Origin: Umbelopsis ramanniana AG | Lineage: Eukaryota; Mucoromycota; Umbelopsidomycetes; Umbelopsidales; Umbelopsidaceae | DNA length: 54,371 nucleotides | Assembly: GCF_025399195.1 (NCBI RefSeq) | Contig: NW_026252178.1 | Location: 1-54,371 of the forward strand | Reading direction: 5' to 3' | Shown: positions 1 through 12,050 of the stretch, piece after piece | How positions within the stretch are numbered: position 1 is the stretch's first letter | Layout: the number at the start of each line of letters is the position of its first letter | Notes under the pieces: model-generated | What the model was told of the DNA's origin: nothing | The model's input: only the letters and a program-made list of their open reading frames with translations | The model's database searches: none | Made by a program: the position numbers and the translations under genes

Positions 1-161
1 GTCATCGCCAGATACAATCGATTTACACTCGACCACTCCAATGCGGCATCAACTCAACCAATGGATTTGTCCTTCTCAGTGATAGCTCATTTGAACGCCA
101 GGACCAGGTAAGTTGACTTTCGATTATGGATGATAACTTCAATCTTAGTAGTGAGCATTAA
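1..161 (+). other. Possible 3' exon(s) of a gene cut by the left edge
   Basis: The first 107 bases are open in frame 1 and also in frame 3, and end at a strong donor-like site (CAG then GTAAGT at 106-113). An acceptor-like TTAG at 145-148 could join a very short last exon ending at the TAA at 159-161. No family was recognised in either frame, so this may be the tail of a gene starting outside the window or may be chance. No homology supports it. Confidence 0.15.
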
Positions 162-1170
162 TGCTTATTTTCTCCGGTGAATGCTTAAGTTATATAGACT
201 CAAACTCGCCCTGCAACATCTACGCGCTCTCCAGTATACTGCTGTTGCCATGGATAGCCGATTTGAGCATTTGGTGTAAAAGGTACAGCAAGATGTATGC
301 CATTTGTTTTTATGACATAAATACGTACATTTGTATTAAAGGCAAATTTACAGAGGCAACTAGGCTATAGTGAACTGCTTCATATCCAAAGAGATACTGT
401 ACAGGCTGTTGTATCGTCTAATAAGAGGAAAGTTGATGGGAGGTTGTTGTATGACTTTAACGGTAGAATTAGCACGCGTACAGCACACTAACTAACATAA
501 TTTGCAATGTTATGGGTGTGTCGCATAAAAACAACACCAACGGCTATTATCTGATAACGGACAATGCCCCATGCATGCTCCGATTGCAGTCGAAATTTAG
601 TTAAGGCTGGAGATCATAAATTTCTATACTTAACTACCAATTCATCGTTCTTGAATCCTGTTGAAGAATTTGTTCGAAAGCGAGGGCTGATATAATGACA
701 GACATGCTGACTGAGGGAGAACGACTGAGTGGTCATCGACAGCTCTGATCCTACGAACAGAATGCGAAACGATGCTGTGAGTAAAGTGGTGGGGACATAT
801 AATAACATCAGAGGGCCTCTTCCATTTATGCGTTGACTTCGAACTTATTCAACGCTTAGTCTATGTAGGCAGGACTCAGGAATACGATGCAACGCATCAC
901 ATTCTGCGTCCACCACTGATGCTGTGGTACTGTTACTGCGCTCAGAAATAATAAACTGATCAAAAATCTGATCCCGCAAACACAATGCAAAAAGATGTAG
1001 TGATTAAGGTGGTAGGAACACTTGAATAACAATGTGAATTGCAGAAGGATTCAGTGGGCTCCTTCCATACAGGTTTACGAAGTTTTTGGTAGTAAAATGT
1101 TTGAATCACGCTGTTAATCAACGTCTCCTTATCCTAAAAGAATCTATTCATTGGCATACATCGAACTCTT
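162..1170. other. Gene-poor stretch with a diverged direct repeat
   Basis: No convincing gene is present. Two segments resemble each other in the same orientation: one near 746-830 and one near 969-1072. Both begin with CTGATCC and share blocks such as AATGC(G/A)AAA, GTGGT(G/A)GG(G/A)ACA and CTTCCAT, at an offset of about 223 bp. Read on the minus strand both copies give short similar peptide-like stretches. The repeat lies just downstream of the mannosyltransferase gene. Confidence 0.35.
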
Positions 1171-2780
1171 TTACTTTGGATCAACTACTGAGCCGTTTTT
1201 GGCCATTGATTCTTGCTGCTTTCTAATGACATCAAGCTGTATAAATCTCTCAACAATATGTTGTTCTTCCGGAGTTGTGTGGTTGACATGATCGGTCTCT
1301 TCGATGCAGTTGGTTGAGAATTCCCAGCGGTTTCCAGTGGCAAAGTGAGTATACTCAGTGTATTCGTCAGCGTGCTTGTTTTTGTCACGAGCCAAGCCTC
1401 CATTCCACCAAAAAGGTCGCCCGTCTGTACCAAGATGAAGCTGATTTCCACATACTCGATTAGCATCACCTTCTCGGGCAAGTCCACCTAAAACTGCTCC
1501 ATATGATCTAATAAATGCATATGGAGTTTGAGTCATTTCGTACCCAACCCAAAATGTCTTTAAACGAAAGTTAATAAACCCATCATAATGATTTCCTCAA
1601 CGTATCATGGGGAAAAACCTACTTCTTTGTCGCCATGAACATGCTTGTATGTGACTTCGTCGCGCTCCTTCTTCGCATTCATCTTACAAGAGGATAGAAG
1701 TCCGAGAAGCGATTTGGATTTGTTAATGACTACTACCCCAGATTCCTGTTCATGGGACGATGTGAGATTCCACCATCTGGATCGCGAGATCTGGGTGCTA
1801 TAACTTGGTAAAAAGGAGAGTAACCAGTCTCGCCCTTTTGTCCAGTTGGGAAGTATGGTGCGGTCATAAAAGAACAATGTACCCGTTTTAAGGTATGCAG
1901 GGTCACTGAAAAGGTCTTCTGGTTTTCGGAAAAAGAAAACATCTGCATCTATCAGGATGACCTCAGTGAAGCTAGACGCTAACATCGAGAATGGCTTAAT
2001 GGCCCAGCCACCGAGTTTGGTCCATTTGGGATCAAGTATTTTGGAAATATCCACAGTTTTGACATTGGTGAATTCCGTTTCAAAGTACACCCGGTTTGCG
2101 GGCGAGAGGTCTTTTTCATCAATGTAAAATATCTCAATCGGAATCTGAGAGTTTAGAACTTCTCTAATGGCTCTAATTGAGGTGACTGCGTGTGCATAAT
2201 GGTTGTTTCCAACACAAAACACAATACCCGACCCATTGGTGGCATTCGCGATGTCCAAGGCAGATTTAAAGCTCGTGTGGATCCATGGATACAATGTATT
2301 TTCTAAAGCCTGGAAAAAGTTCCATAGCTTTTCATCGGTCTCTTGGACATTGACTCCTGCTGCGATCATTGAGCCAAACTTTTGAAACAAAACCTTGTAC
2401 ATCCGCTGCTGATTCGTCAGGCGGCGGAAATCAGGAACGATTTCCTCCTCGGTTAGAAGCTCACTTAAGAAAAGCTGGCCTAGCGAACTACTCAGTAACA
2501 GGTCGTCAGTATTCGACCATGGTGTTAAAATTTGAGGAATGGCGATATCGTAATCACTTGATAAAATAATGACATCTGAATCATTAGCGAGTAGAGCTAC
2601 ATTCCGAGAAATTAGACACTAATCAATAGCATCACACTAATGAAAACTGCAAGTCTTACCTGGTTCAAGCATAACACCATTACTGTTAATTACGGGTTGA
2701 TTTTCTCCACTTGTAACCGCTATGCATGTTGCTATAAGCAGAAGGTATTTGTAATTTACAATCGTATGAAGTAAAACCAT
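1171..2780 (-). CDS. MNN1-type alpha-mannosyltransferase, secretory pathway
   Basis: Probable Golgi glycosyltransferase of the MNN1/alpha-1,3-mannosyltransferase family, which extends mannose chains on secreted and wall glycoproteins using GDP-mannose. Proposed exons are 2780-2660, 2596-1623 and 1557-1171, coding 493 residues with consistent phases. The N-terminus has a hydrophobic signal or anchor (YKYLLLIATCIAV, residues 10-22). The GT-A core includes VFCVGNNHYAHA and a DxD metal/sugar-nucleotide motif (ILIDADVFFF, Asp257 and Asp259). The C-terminal part has the family's HGDKE followed by TFWVGYEM, and that junction supports the last intron. The start is the only ATG giving a signal sequence in frame. 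The family is clear; the exact linkage made cannot be read from sequence. The gene stands alone, with sparse DNA on both sides. Confidence 0.88.
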
Positions 2781-5700
2781 CGCGCTTATAGGAAAGAGTC
2801 TTTTAGCCAGTTCTTTTAAATATCAGGTTGATTTGGATCTAGTTATACTTTTGGTTGCAGGCCTTAAAAGATAAATAAATTTAATGTAGGAGGTGTTAAT
2901 TTTATCTGTTTTGCCCGGTTATGCATTGCAAGGGCTAGGTTGTTCATATAAGCCCTGATTTTTGCTCCTTACAGGTATTAGTTACTATAAGGTACCTGTT
3001 TAACAAATAAGCTGTAAGCATAAGATCTCACGGCATATAATAAAATTTTCTGAGCCTTTGCCAATGCTTAAGGCTTCAAATGCCAGGATTACTCGGAGGT
3101 TGCTATGCTGTAGCAGCTCAGATGTTGTTCACCGTCAAGCATGATCTTTGCTTCTTCTGGCACAATCTCTTTCATAAATAATTTTATATAGAATGACGAA
3201 AAGCTAAGTAGGCTGTATGTCCCTTGAATGGAATTTCTGAAGCCGACTCCTCCCCAACCTAGTTTCGATTTTTAACCAAGCGGTATTGTCTTGGTCTGGG
3301 TTTAGGATAACACGATCGTTCCACTTTACGAAATTTTTGCCACCAATTTAGCTCTTGCTAAGCTTCCTAAGGCAGAGCCAGTTTTGAATTCCAATGTTGA
3401 TTCCGGACAAAGTAATCCTTAATAGGATCAGTCCTTGCGTTTACAGGCTCCCAGGGAATGTAGCCATGGCATCAAACGTATCGTTATTGTCAGGCTGTGA
3501 ACCAAGGAACTGGGAAGGACCTTAGTCATTTCGGCACGGTTTGTAACGACTTCTGAATCCCTATTTTTGAACCCGGCAGGTTGAGGGTCCTTTTTTAGGC
3601 GCTGATAGCGAAAGCCACTTGTTACAGCAGCTGAATGGAAATCTGCGTTGACGTCTTGTGGTTTAAAATCCCAATAATTCCACTTCTGTTATTAGTTGGT
3701 AATGCGCTGGAAGCACTATTGTTTTGATTCTACCTCTACTATCCGTCACTTTAATAAGCCTATGCCTAGTAACTATGCGCTGGACTGGCGGCGACTTCTG
3801 GTTTCGAATCACTCTGTTTGGGCTATTCTACCATTTCCTGCAAAGCGACAGGTGTATTAGTGTTAGTTTAATTTTTTGAGGTCAACACAAGTGTTTCATT
3901 TGCTGCTTCGTCGGAGGATGACAAACAAGATGCGATCCTACGGATGCAGCATTCACTGGTTGCTTCGAGATCATTCCGGGTCATTGTGTACATCTGCAGC
4001 CCGTAAGTCTTCGCCATGAGGTATGAAAACTGACAGTCGGTCACCTACCAAGATTTTTGTTTTGAACTTCTTATTCCTGAAGAAATAATTTCCTATTCGC
4101 TTTTCAGAACCTGTCGCTGGAGTATTTCTGGTTGCATGCGTTCCGACACCGTCTCCAGACACTGATTCACGTACCTAGTCATGTTCCAAGCACGAGGGCA
4201 GGGAAGAGCAAATCCATACATGGTTAAGAGAACTGGCATCTTAGAATGAATGGCAGATCATTGTCGTTTCCCATATGAGGTCGCTTTATTCTGTCTCTTT
4301 GTAGCTAAAATGGATGAAGAGATCCAAAAGTACAATTCTTGTTGGCATTGACTGTCGCAAATAGCGCCCCTTTTACGTTGCTAGAGTATAGGAAAACATA
4401 ACATAGCATGACTTTTCTGCTGTCGTAGATAAACTTTTCTGGTGACTCCCTTAGAGACAGATCTCTTCAAAACATTTCCATATACCCACAGATACACTAA
4501 TTAATTTTTAGCCCCAAATATTGAATTAAATGCTGTGTTTCGTGATTCGCACTGCTTTCTAGCTAAAATAGGGAAAATTACATCTCCAAGGGAATAAAGG
4601 TGACAAGAGAGTGGAAAGATCGAACTAGCAGATGCGTATTGACTTGAGTCGAAGTCAAGTAATGGGATTGAACGTTTCACGTCAACAATGTAGTCTTTAA
4701 TCCATTATGGAAAGGGGTGAAACTAAAACAGCTTTGTTGTTTGGAAGAAGTGCATAATTGCCCACAGCTGATTATGAACTACTTGGGTAACAATTTGAGT
4801 GAGGACAAGGAATTCAGACAAATTATTATGCGGTGAACGAGATGGTACAGAATAAACGATCACCTTACACAGTAATCTGGCCCCTTGTCAATCCGTAATT
4901 GCACAGGGTTTCCTAAGAATATATCAAGAGTCTGAATGTAGTTTAGCATACTCGGCCATTGTTTGATATTGAGACGAAGGGTAGCAATAATAATTTAATT
5001 TCACCTATGTGTTGTAAGCGTGGTGAGAAGAAACTGACTAAGTTGACTCAAGGCACTACTTTACAAAGTCTGTGAATGATATAACGTTGCATCCATTGCC
5101 CAAGCCATACTTCCATCTTTTTTTTTTTTTTTGGCTAATTATGCCTGTGTTGTGGATAATCGGCTCAAGCACATTCATCCAAAGTAGAGACGACACGAAA
5201 CAAGAACTCTCGGTCGGCGTGCAAGCGTTCTCATGATGCATGCAATTCTTTCATGCTCAGGAATGCGCAAGGACGGTATACATTCGTCGGAAAAGTTAGA
5301 TGAATAGATCTCTGCAAAATGTTGGATCAGTTTAGTATATAATAATGCGTGATGGAAGATGCATTGAGTTTCTTCAGGGGAGTTTGACCACTCTGGGTTG
5401 TATAGACGCACAAGAGGATGATCAAGATAATCGAGTGCGTTGTAAACAAATGCGGGTACCGTTTTACAATGATAATTGCTACTTTTCAATTTAGAAGTTC
5501 AAGAGGACACATCCAGGTACATTAGTCAAATAAAGACCATGAACTTGGTGATGTTTTTCTTCCGCTCGTATAAAAAGATCGTCGGTTTAATGGAAGTGCA
5601 TATGGATTTCTTACGTAGAAACGTGTAAGGTGGTCGTTTATAAATGGCTCAAAAAAGAAAAGGCGAGGCATGTCGATGTATTTTTTCCTTTGGAAGACCC

Positions 5701-6137
5701 AGTTCTATAACAGAATTGATGGCAAATGAGGGCACGCAGTGTTAAGGAAGATACACCATGAGAGAAGGAACAGCAGTAGTGGTTAAATGAATCAAAGAAA
5801 CATGCAGGTTGGATTTTTTCAGAGTTCGAAAAACTACCGTTTACGAAAGATTGTTTACAATTGCTTGCTGAATTTGGAAAGCTGCAGAGCACCAAGCTTG
5901 TCGATATTATAAAAAATGTTTAGGTGTTGGAAAGAATGGAGTAAACTTTCTTTTCTACAATTACATAATTGGCCCGACAAGCCAGGACTTGTAGCAACAG
6001 GTCGACGGCAAACCAACAGTATACACTGATTATTGTTAAACGAGAGCAAAGATAGCACTATCCATCTGGACTGATCACACCGGGACGGCGAATACTTTTC
6101 ATCACAGTAACATTACTACCTTGAACTTAATTTTACC
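2781..6137. other. Gene-poor, apparently decayed region
   Basis: This 3.3-kb interval holds no gene I can support. Between about 3240 and 4240 the minus strand shows protein-like texture scattered over several frames, suggesting an old inactive gene or element; the family is not identifiable. A 104-codon minus-strand open frame (5489-5175) has normal-looking composition but no recognised domain. A run of about 15 T occurs near 5118-5132. The last few hundred bases must contain the promoter of the zinc-cluster gene starting at 6138, but no clear motif stands out. Confidence 0.4.
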
Positions 6138-9100
6138 ATGACTAAAATGGAAGCATCTGCCGCAATGTCCCCAGCCAAAGAATCCGTTTCTTCTCCCGGC
6201 GTTGATAGCAGTAAAGCATCAACGTCAGGGAAGCGCGCCAAAACGACCCGCGCCTGCGACGAATGCCGTAAACGCAAGGTAACTTGATAAGTTTCAGATA
6301 GGTTTACAATCTCCGTTACATAACAACAACTTTTTGTTCTTAGGTAAAATGCGACGGAGCGTATCCTTGCCAACGCTGTAACAAAAATGAAACGCCTTGC
6401 GTATTTGCAAAGCTTCCCCCAAAACGTGGCCCTCCAAAGCAATACGTTGAGATTTTGGAGACTCGGTTAAAGCTGATCGAAAAGGCTCTTAAGGAGATTG
6501 ATGGATCAAAGCAGTTTATGGGACTGGAGACGAATGTGGACTCACAAGAGGAGGATTGGGCAGTTCAGCATGTTTTAGAGGACACTGATCAGCAAGAGCA
6601 GGCCTGGGAAACCGAATCGTGGGTCATGTTAAATTCAGGTAAGGACAAGAACTAGCGTATATGAGAAAGCAAGCATTTGTTTAATAGGAGGCATGCTTAG
6701 ATAATGAGACGATATCCCCTTCTCTACTGGAGCAGAAACAACGACCCGACCAAATGACACAGATTTTTGATGCCACACCACACACTCTTAGTGTCAACGA
6801 GATTGGACAAGGACTCTACGTGGATGACCGGCAATGTCGCACGGATCGAATCCCGTCCATGTATAGTGCACCATCCAGTGTATTTTCTGAAAAGAGCACT
6901 TCTGCAGCAGAAGCTTCGCCTGAGTCAGCTTCCAATGACTTGCCATTGACAATGTATCATTTGGAGCCGGAACCACTACCACCTCGTAAAGTGATTGGGC
7001 CGAATACACTTTCTAGTAACATGCCAGCCTTGATCGAAACATATTTCAAATATGTCCACAAGTATGTTCCAATTATCCACAAGCCGAATTTTCTGAAGCA
7101 AATGCAAAACAAGAATAATCCCCCTTCGCTGATTCTACTGAATGCTATGTGTGCAGTTGCAGCAAGGTGGCATGAAGCTAGCGACGCTAATGCTGGCCCA
7201 CCAGGTGTTACATTTTACCAAAAAGCGTTCGCTTTGATTGACGATCACTTTGATGTGCCTAGAATTTCCACCATACAAGCACTTCTCTTGTTGATAAAGT
7301 ATCAAGAACAACATCATCGATCCGGATACTTCTTCCGGCCTTATATGTTTATGGGTATGGTGACAAGAATGTGCGACGACATTGGCCTGTCTCGCACGCA
7401 AGGCAGATGCATGGGCGACGCTGGTGAAATTGAGATGCGGAAGCGGACCTTTTGGGTGGCCTATATGTACGATCTTTTGATGAGGTGAGGAATTCATGTT
7501 TATTTCTAGCACAGTAAGCGGATCAACATGAATTAGTTCTCTCATACTCTTCATTCCCTCATTTATTTCGGGCGGAAACAGCGTTGAACAAGGACGAAAG
7601 CCACATTTCACTTCAAATGAATGCGACCAAGAATTTCCAAATGCCACTGCTGAGGAAGGTCCAGAACTGGAGGATATCATAAGTAATCACAATGTCCTTA
7701 TCCAACTCAGTAAAATAATGGGCGAGATCTATCGTCTAGCACGTTTGATCGCTTTTAGAAAAGGGAGACCTAGAAGCATGCTCGAAGTGGTAGAAGAGCA
7801 AGGAAAGCTATTCGTTCTTCACACCCACTTGGAAAACTTTTTACATGAGCTGCCCGCAACCCTCGCATACACCCCAACTACGGACCCATACAGTTATCCA
7901 GCTGATAAACATCAGATAAGCGACTCATTTGTAGGATTTTTGCATATGCAATATCATTTTTCAATTATTCTATTACATCGTCCGTACATGATGAGCCCAC
8001 TTCCAGAAATTGGAACTGAGTTTACGCCTTACCTTCACCGTGACTTGTGTGCTTCATCGGCATCGCACATAACCAATATCGCACAAATTCTTCTGGACAA
8101 AGATGACATAAACGAGTTTTTCTATCCAACGCGAGGCGTCCAACATACAATTCATTTTGTCATCGCATCCGCAACAGTTCATCAGTCCAAAGCAATGCAA
8201 TCTTATGATGGTCCCGATCATGAAATTGCAAAACAACAATACCTGACGTCCATGAACATTTTGAAGGCACTTTCGAAAATTTCACCTTCCCAAAGCTTTG
8301 TGAATGCCATAAAAGATGCGGAACTAGCCCACATGTATGGAAGAATGGCTGTCAGTAATATGGATATGCAGGGACCTCAACAGCAGCCACAAACACCACA
8401 CCCAGAAGCTGTATCATTTCGAGCTCCTTCTAGGCTTCAACGTTCACATAGCGATTTAACGTCTCCCGAGCTAGCCGAGCTTGAATGTCATCAAACACCC
8501 AATTCACCTGCATCTTTCCATTCACAAATATCTCAATTGGCATCCAGAGCAAACAAACGGTCCCCTAATAGCTCTTCAATGCTAAGGCACTCCAGTGCTG
8601 TTATGTCGGACCCGCTGAATTACGCAGCTCTTATGCATCAACAACAAGGTGAAGCCATGCGCAACATCAATCCTCCAAATTACATCGATCGATACCAACA
8701 GTTTGCACGCCCACTTGGACATTCTATAGGCATGTCTCAGGATGATTTGATGATGCCATCTGTCCTGCCATCGATGTTGCCCCCAGCCCCAGTGCCCAAT
8801 CGTTCTCAGTCTACCAATCGGCTCATTCCTAGCCGTCCGAGATCATGGGTTCAAAAAGCTGTTTCGGGATTCAATGTTATCCCGTACAAGCCAAAGCGCG
8901 ATGGTATCAGCAAACTGAGTAATATTTCACCCAGTACAAGCAGCAGTAACCCTCGCAATAAAAATGCATCTCCGCAAAGAGGTTTGTCTCCAGCCCCATC
9001 ACGTACCAATTCAACACCTCGAGTTGCACCATATGGACGTCCAGTTTCCTTAGGCCACCATCGCCGACATACAATCAGTGCTGTAACTTCAGATCAGGAA

Positions 9101-9334
9101 TCTGAAACACAGCGTTACAACCAGCACGGGCGCCCACATACCTGGACATCGGCACCTGGCCCATCCGCGGACCTAAATCTTATGCTTAATATCGCCACGC
9201 CACTGAATGCTAACGCAGCTGATGATATGAGGGAATCAATGATGGTGGATAGCAATGCCGCCGCTGACACTGATGACTCCATGGTCCAGTTATTGATGAA
9301 CGATAGCCTGCAATGGGACATGTTACCTCAGTAG
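6138..9334 (+). CDS. Zn(II)2Cys6 transcription factor with fungal-specific middle homology domain
   Basis: Nuclear DNA-binding regulator of the Gal4 class. Exons 6138-6278, 6344-6638, 6701-7484 and 7582-9334 join in phase to 990 residues. The zinc cluster lies at about residues 40-66: CDECRKRK before the first intron and VKCDGAYPCQRC after it, giving spacing C-x2-C-x6-C-x5-C-x2-C-x6-C. A linker with coiled-coil potential follows (VEILETRLKLIEKAL). The fungal_trans domain (about residues 240-560) is shown by TYFKYVHKYVPIIHKPNF and by RTFWVAYMYDLLM continuing to SVEQGRKP across intron 3. The C-terminal 400 residues are Ser/Pro/Gln-rich and end in an acidic Met-rich tail, a likely activation region. 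The target pathway cannot be told from sequence. It converges on the bZIP gene downstream. Confidence 0.92.
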
Positions 9335-9751
9335 ACTGTACCCTGTAACATTAGGCGTTTCAAGAATTTCAATATATCCCCCACTTGCAAGCAGTGCAGG
9401 TCAACTACCTAGCCGCTCGCCCATACCACGTTTTCGATTTCATTTATTACCCTTTCAATGACTGTGCCAGTACATGTATGTTTCCACCTCATTATTTTGT
9501 ATCGCATGCCACTTTATACATTTGCTTCCTTTCCGCCACCAACGTATTTTCAGTCGTATCTGATGTAATATAGTTTAGTCAATGAAAATCACCCTCACCA
9601 TATTTATAAACTGCAAATTCACTTTTTTGTAGTAAAGTTACATTCATTCATCGAATGATGTATGGAGGAAAAAGAAAACCAAAAGGAACGCGAAAAATGG
9701 CTATATACAGAGAGAGAAAAAGGAAGAGAGGGGTGATGGTATAAATTGTTT
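9335..9751. other. Convergent 3' region
   Basis: This 417-bp gap separates the stop codons of the plus-strand zinc-cluster gene and the minus-strand bZIP gene and must contain both 3' untranslated regions. A purine-rich stretch (about 9660-9735) and several AT-rich TATATTT-like words are the only features. No gene is seen. Confidence 0.5.
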
Positions 9752-11328
9752 TCATGCTTCGGTGGGATTCAAGTTATGAGGTATCTGAGGACGATTTCTT
9801 TGCTGCAAAATGGTCACCAAATCATCCAAAATCCTATCACAATCCTCAGGAGCAAAGTCGAGATCGTCCGCACCATCTTCAGCTGCGAAAGGATCCTCCA
9901 TCTCAAACTCTCCATCTCCCATGGGTAATGGAGGCATGTCTATCATGCCTACCAACTCAGGGTTGGTATTGTCTAATTCTCCAAACTGATGGATGAATCG
10001 CTGTTGTTCGTTGCCATATACAGGTGAAGGTAATATGCCGACATCTGATCTTGGTGGCATTGAATATGAGTGATCCATCATGGAAGTTGAAGTAGGCGGC
10101 ATGTAAGTGCCGTTTTCGGACATGGGTTTGACCTGTGGTCCAGGAGGGGTGGTCTGTGAAGTCAGAGTTTTTCGGCGATCCATAGTTTCGTGTATACTAT
10201 GGCCATTGCTTTGATGGTGGAAAGTGTTAACGTTGTTGTGGTGGTGATCTGGGTTAGAGGTAGCCGGAGCTGGCAATTGGTAATCGCTGTTTCGACTTGG
10301 CACGGCTGCAGAAACTTGCTTACGAGGTGAATGCAGACCTCTCCGCTGTTGAAGAGAATACAAGGACTCAGAATAAGGTGAAGAATCCTGGTTGAGAGAT
10401 TTGTCTGAATGACTCAAACGTCGAGCCATTTCCGCTTCAAAAGAGCCTCCATTCCTCTGTTTACCATTGGTATCCTTAGGAACAGGTTTGAATCGATGAT
10501 TATGTAGTGGGGGCGATGAGGAAATTGATTGCGGTGGTGGAGGTGGCGGTGGTGGTGGTGATTTGGGAGTCATCATATGCTTATTTGCATAAGGTGTGAA
10601 TGATTGACCACCCGTTTCTTTCAATTGCTTGAGTTCCCTAGTCAAATTCTCGACTTGCTTCCTGTAGCTCATATTTTGTTCGGCCAGTTTACTCATTTCT
10701 TCTTGCATAGCATCCATCTCTTTGACCCTAATTTCTAAATCCTTGACATAACGTTCTCGCCTTTGTCGAAAAGCTCTTTGTGCCGCTCTGTTTTGAGCCG
10801 CTCGTTTCGCAGTCTGTACCGCCTTCTTCTGATCGTTAGGTCGATGACCATTCATATCAGGCGAATGAGCGTCTGAAGACGGTGGCGAAGCAGAATTGGT
10901 TGGCTCAGGTGATGGGGACCTCCGTCGATGTTGCGGGTATGGTTCAAAAGTAGGTTCTAAGAAGATCGTCCGCAATAGCTATGATAAATACAAAACATTC
11001 CCCGGAACCTTACAAACTGTATCGAAAAAAGCTTCTTGCTTACTGTGTTCTCTTATGGGGCTGTGCAAACCTTCCCGGGCAGATGACGATCGCCTGCGAT
11101 CTGTGACAAGATGACAACGTGTTGCTGTCAGTGTTAGCAACATTGAGCTCAATACAGCAAAACGTAATGACGAGATTATTTACCTTGAGATACCATGTAA
11201 TTATGGCTCGATGAGTAGTAATTTGACTGCGAAGATGGCGTTGGAGCTGAGTAATGTACATGATATTGACGATTGGCTGGAGGCGGTGGTGGTGGTAAAG
11301 GCGGTGGAGGGTAACGATGTGTAGTCAT
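9752..11328 (-). CDS. Yap/Pap1-like bZIP transcription factor
   Basis: Nuclear basic leucine-zipper protein. Proposed exons 11328-11184, 11100-11044 and 10956-9752 encode 468 residues; the second intron's boundaries are the least certain. The N-terminus is proline-rich (RYPPPPLPPPPPP). The basic region (about residues 118-142: KRAAQNRAAQRAFRQRRERY) matches the Yap/Pap1 subfamily, including its typical NRAAQRAFR core, and is followed by heptads through about residue 175. The middle has a polyproline run and Ser/His/Asn-rich sequence; the C-terminus is acidic (FEMEDPFAAEDGADDLDF). Yap1 and Pap1 carry cysteine-rich redox domains; here only one cysteine is visible near the C-terminus, so oxidant sensing by that route is doubtful. 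It is divergent from the galactokinase gene. Confidence 0.88.
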
Positions 11329-12050
11329 GGAGAGAAAGCGAAACGTATGAGAAAAAAAGGCGGCGGGCTTTGGTGAGAAAAAGAAGAGAAAAAAAAATTG
11401 GACCCTTGTGCGCTGGCAAATGGATAGATTCTTTCTATATCAGAGAGGTATACACTATAACGTGATCATTTTCAGCAAGTGTGCTGGGAACCGTCTTTTT
11501 CACAAGGTCGTACTACTTCCAGATGCCTTTAAATGAAATCGTATGGGGTTCGTTCCAAACTTTCCCCACATTACAACCTGGGGAAACAGCAACCCAAAGG
11601 GTTAGGTGCCATGCGAGGGTAAGGGCATATTCCAGGTACGACAGTAGCTCCCGAGGAAGGATATGACATAAGCCGTGGACATCATCGGAGAACAAAGAAG
11701 TGACCCAAACAACAGGTGTCGTTCGTAACAGCTGTCCGCTCATTTTACCGTCGTCTCAAACAACACCAGAGCAGTTTTTTATGTTCCGCACCACCGTTGA
11801 TTGCGTAATCAGGTCATAGTATTCTGGAGATATCCTCATTACCTGGTCTACTTTTTCAATAGAGACACATAAAAATAACCAGATCTGTACACATGGAAGA
11901 TAGAAGTTATTTACTGTTACTTTTTTTTGGCCATTCGTTTCAGTTCTGTAAAGCACTCGATGTTTAACTGGGGTATTTTGATCCGAGGAACTAGCCTGGC
12001 TGGTGGAGATTCAAAATTTTATTCTTCCGTGTTGATTTCTTATAAGGACC
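11329..12050. promoter_or_regulatory. Divergent promoter region between the bZIP and galactokinase genes
   Basis: About 720 bp separate the two start codons, so the region must contain both promoters. Purine-rich sequence lies upstream of the bZIP start. No coding sequence is convincing. I did not find a clear Gal4-type CGG-N11-CCG site, so regulation of the galactokinase gene is unknown. Confidence 0.4.

Noticed and set aside
3760-3840. Possible tRNA B-box (GGTTTCGAATCAC)
   Set aside because: No matching A-box, acceptor stem or cloverleaf could be drawn around it.
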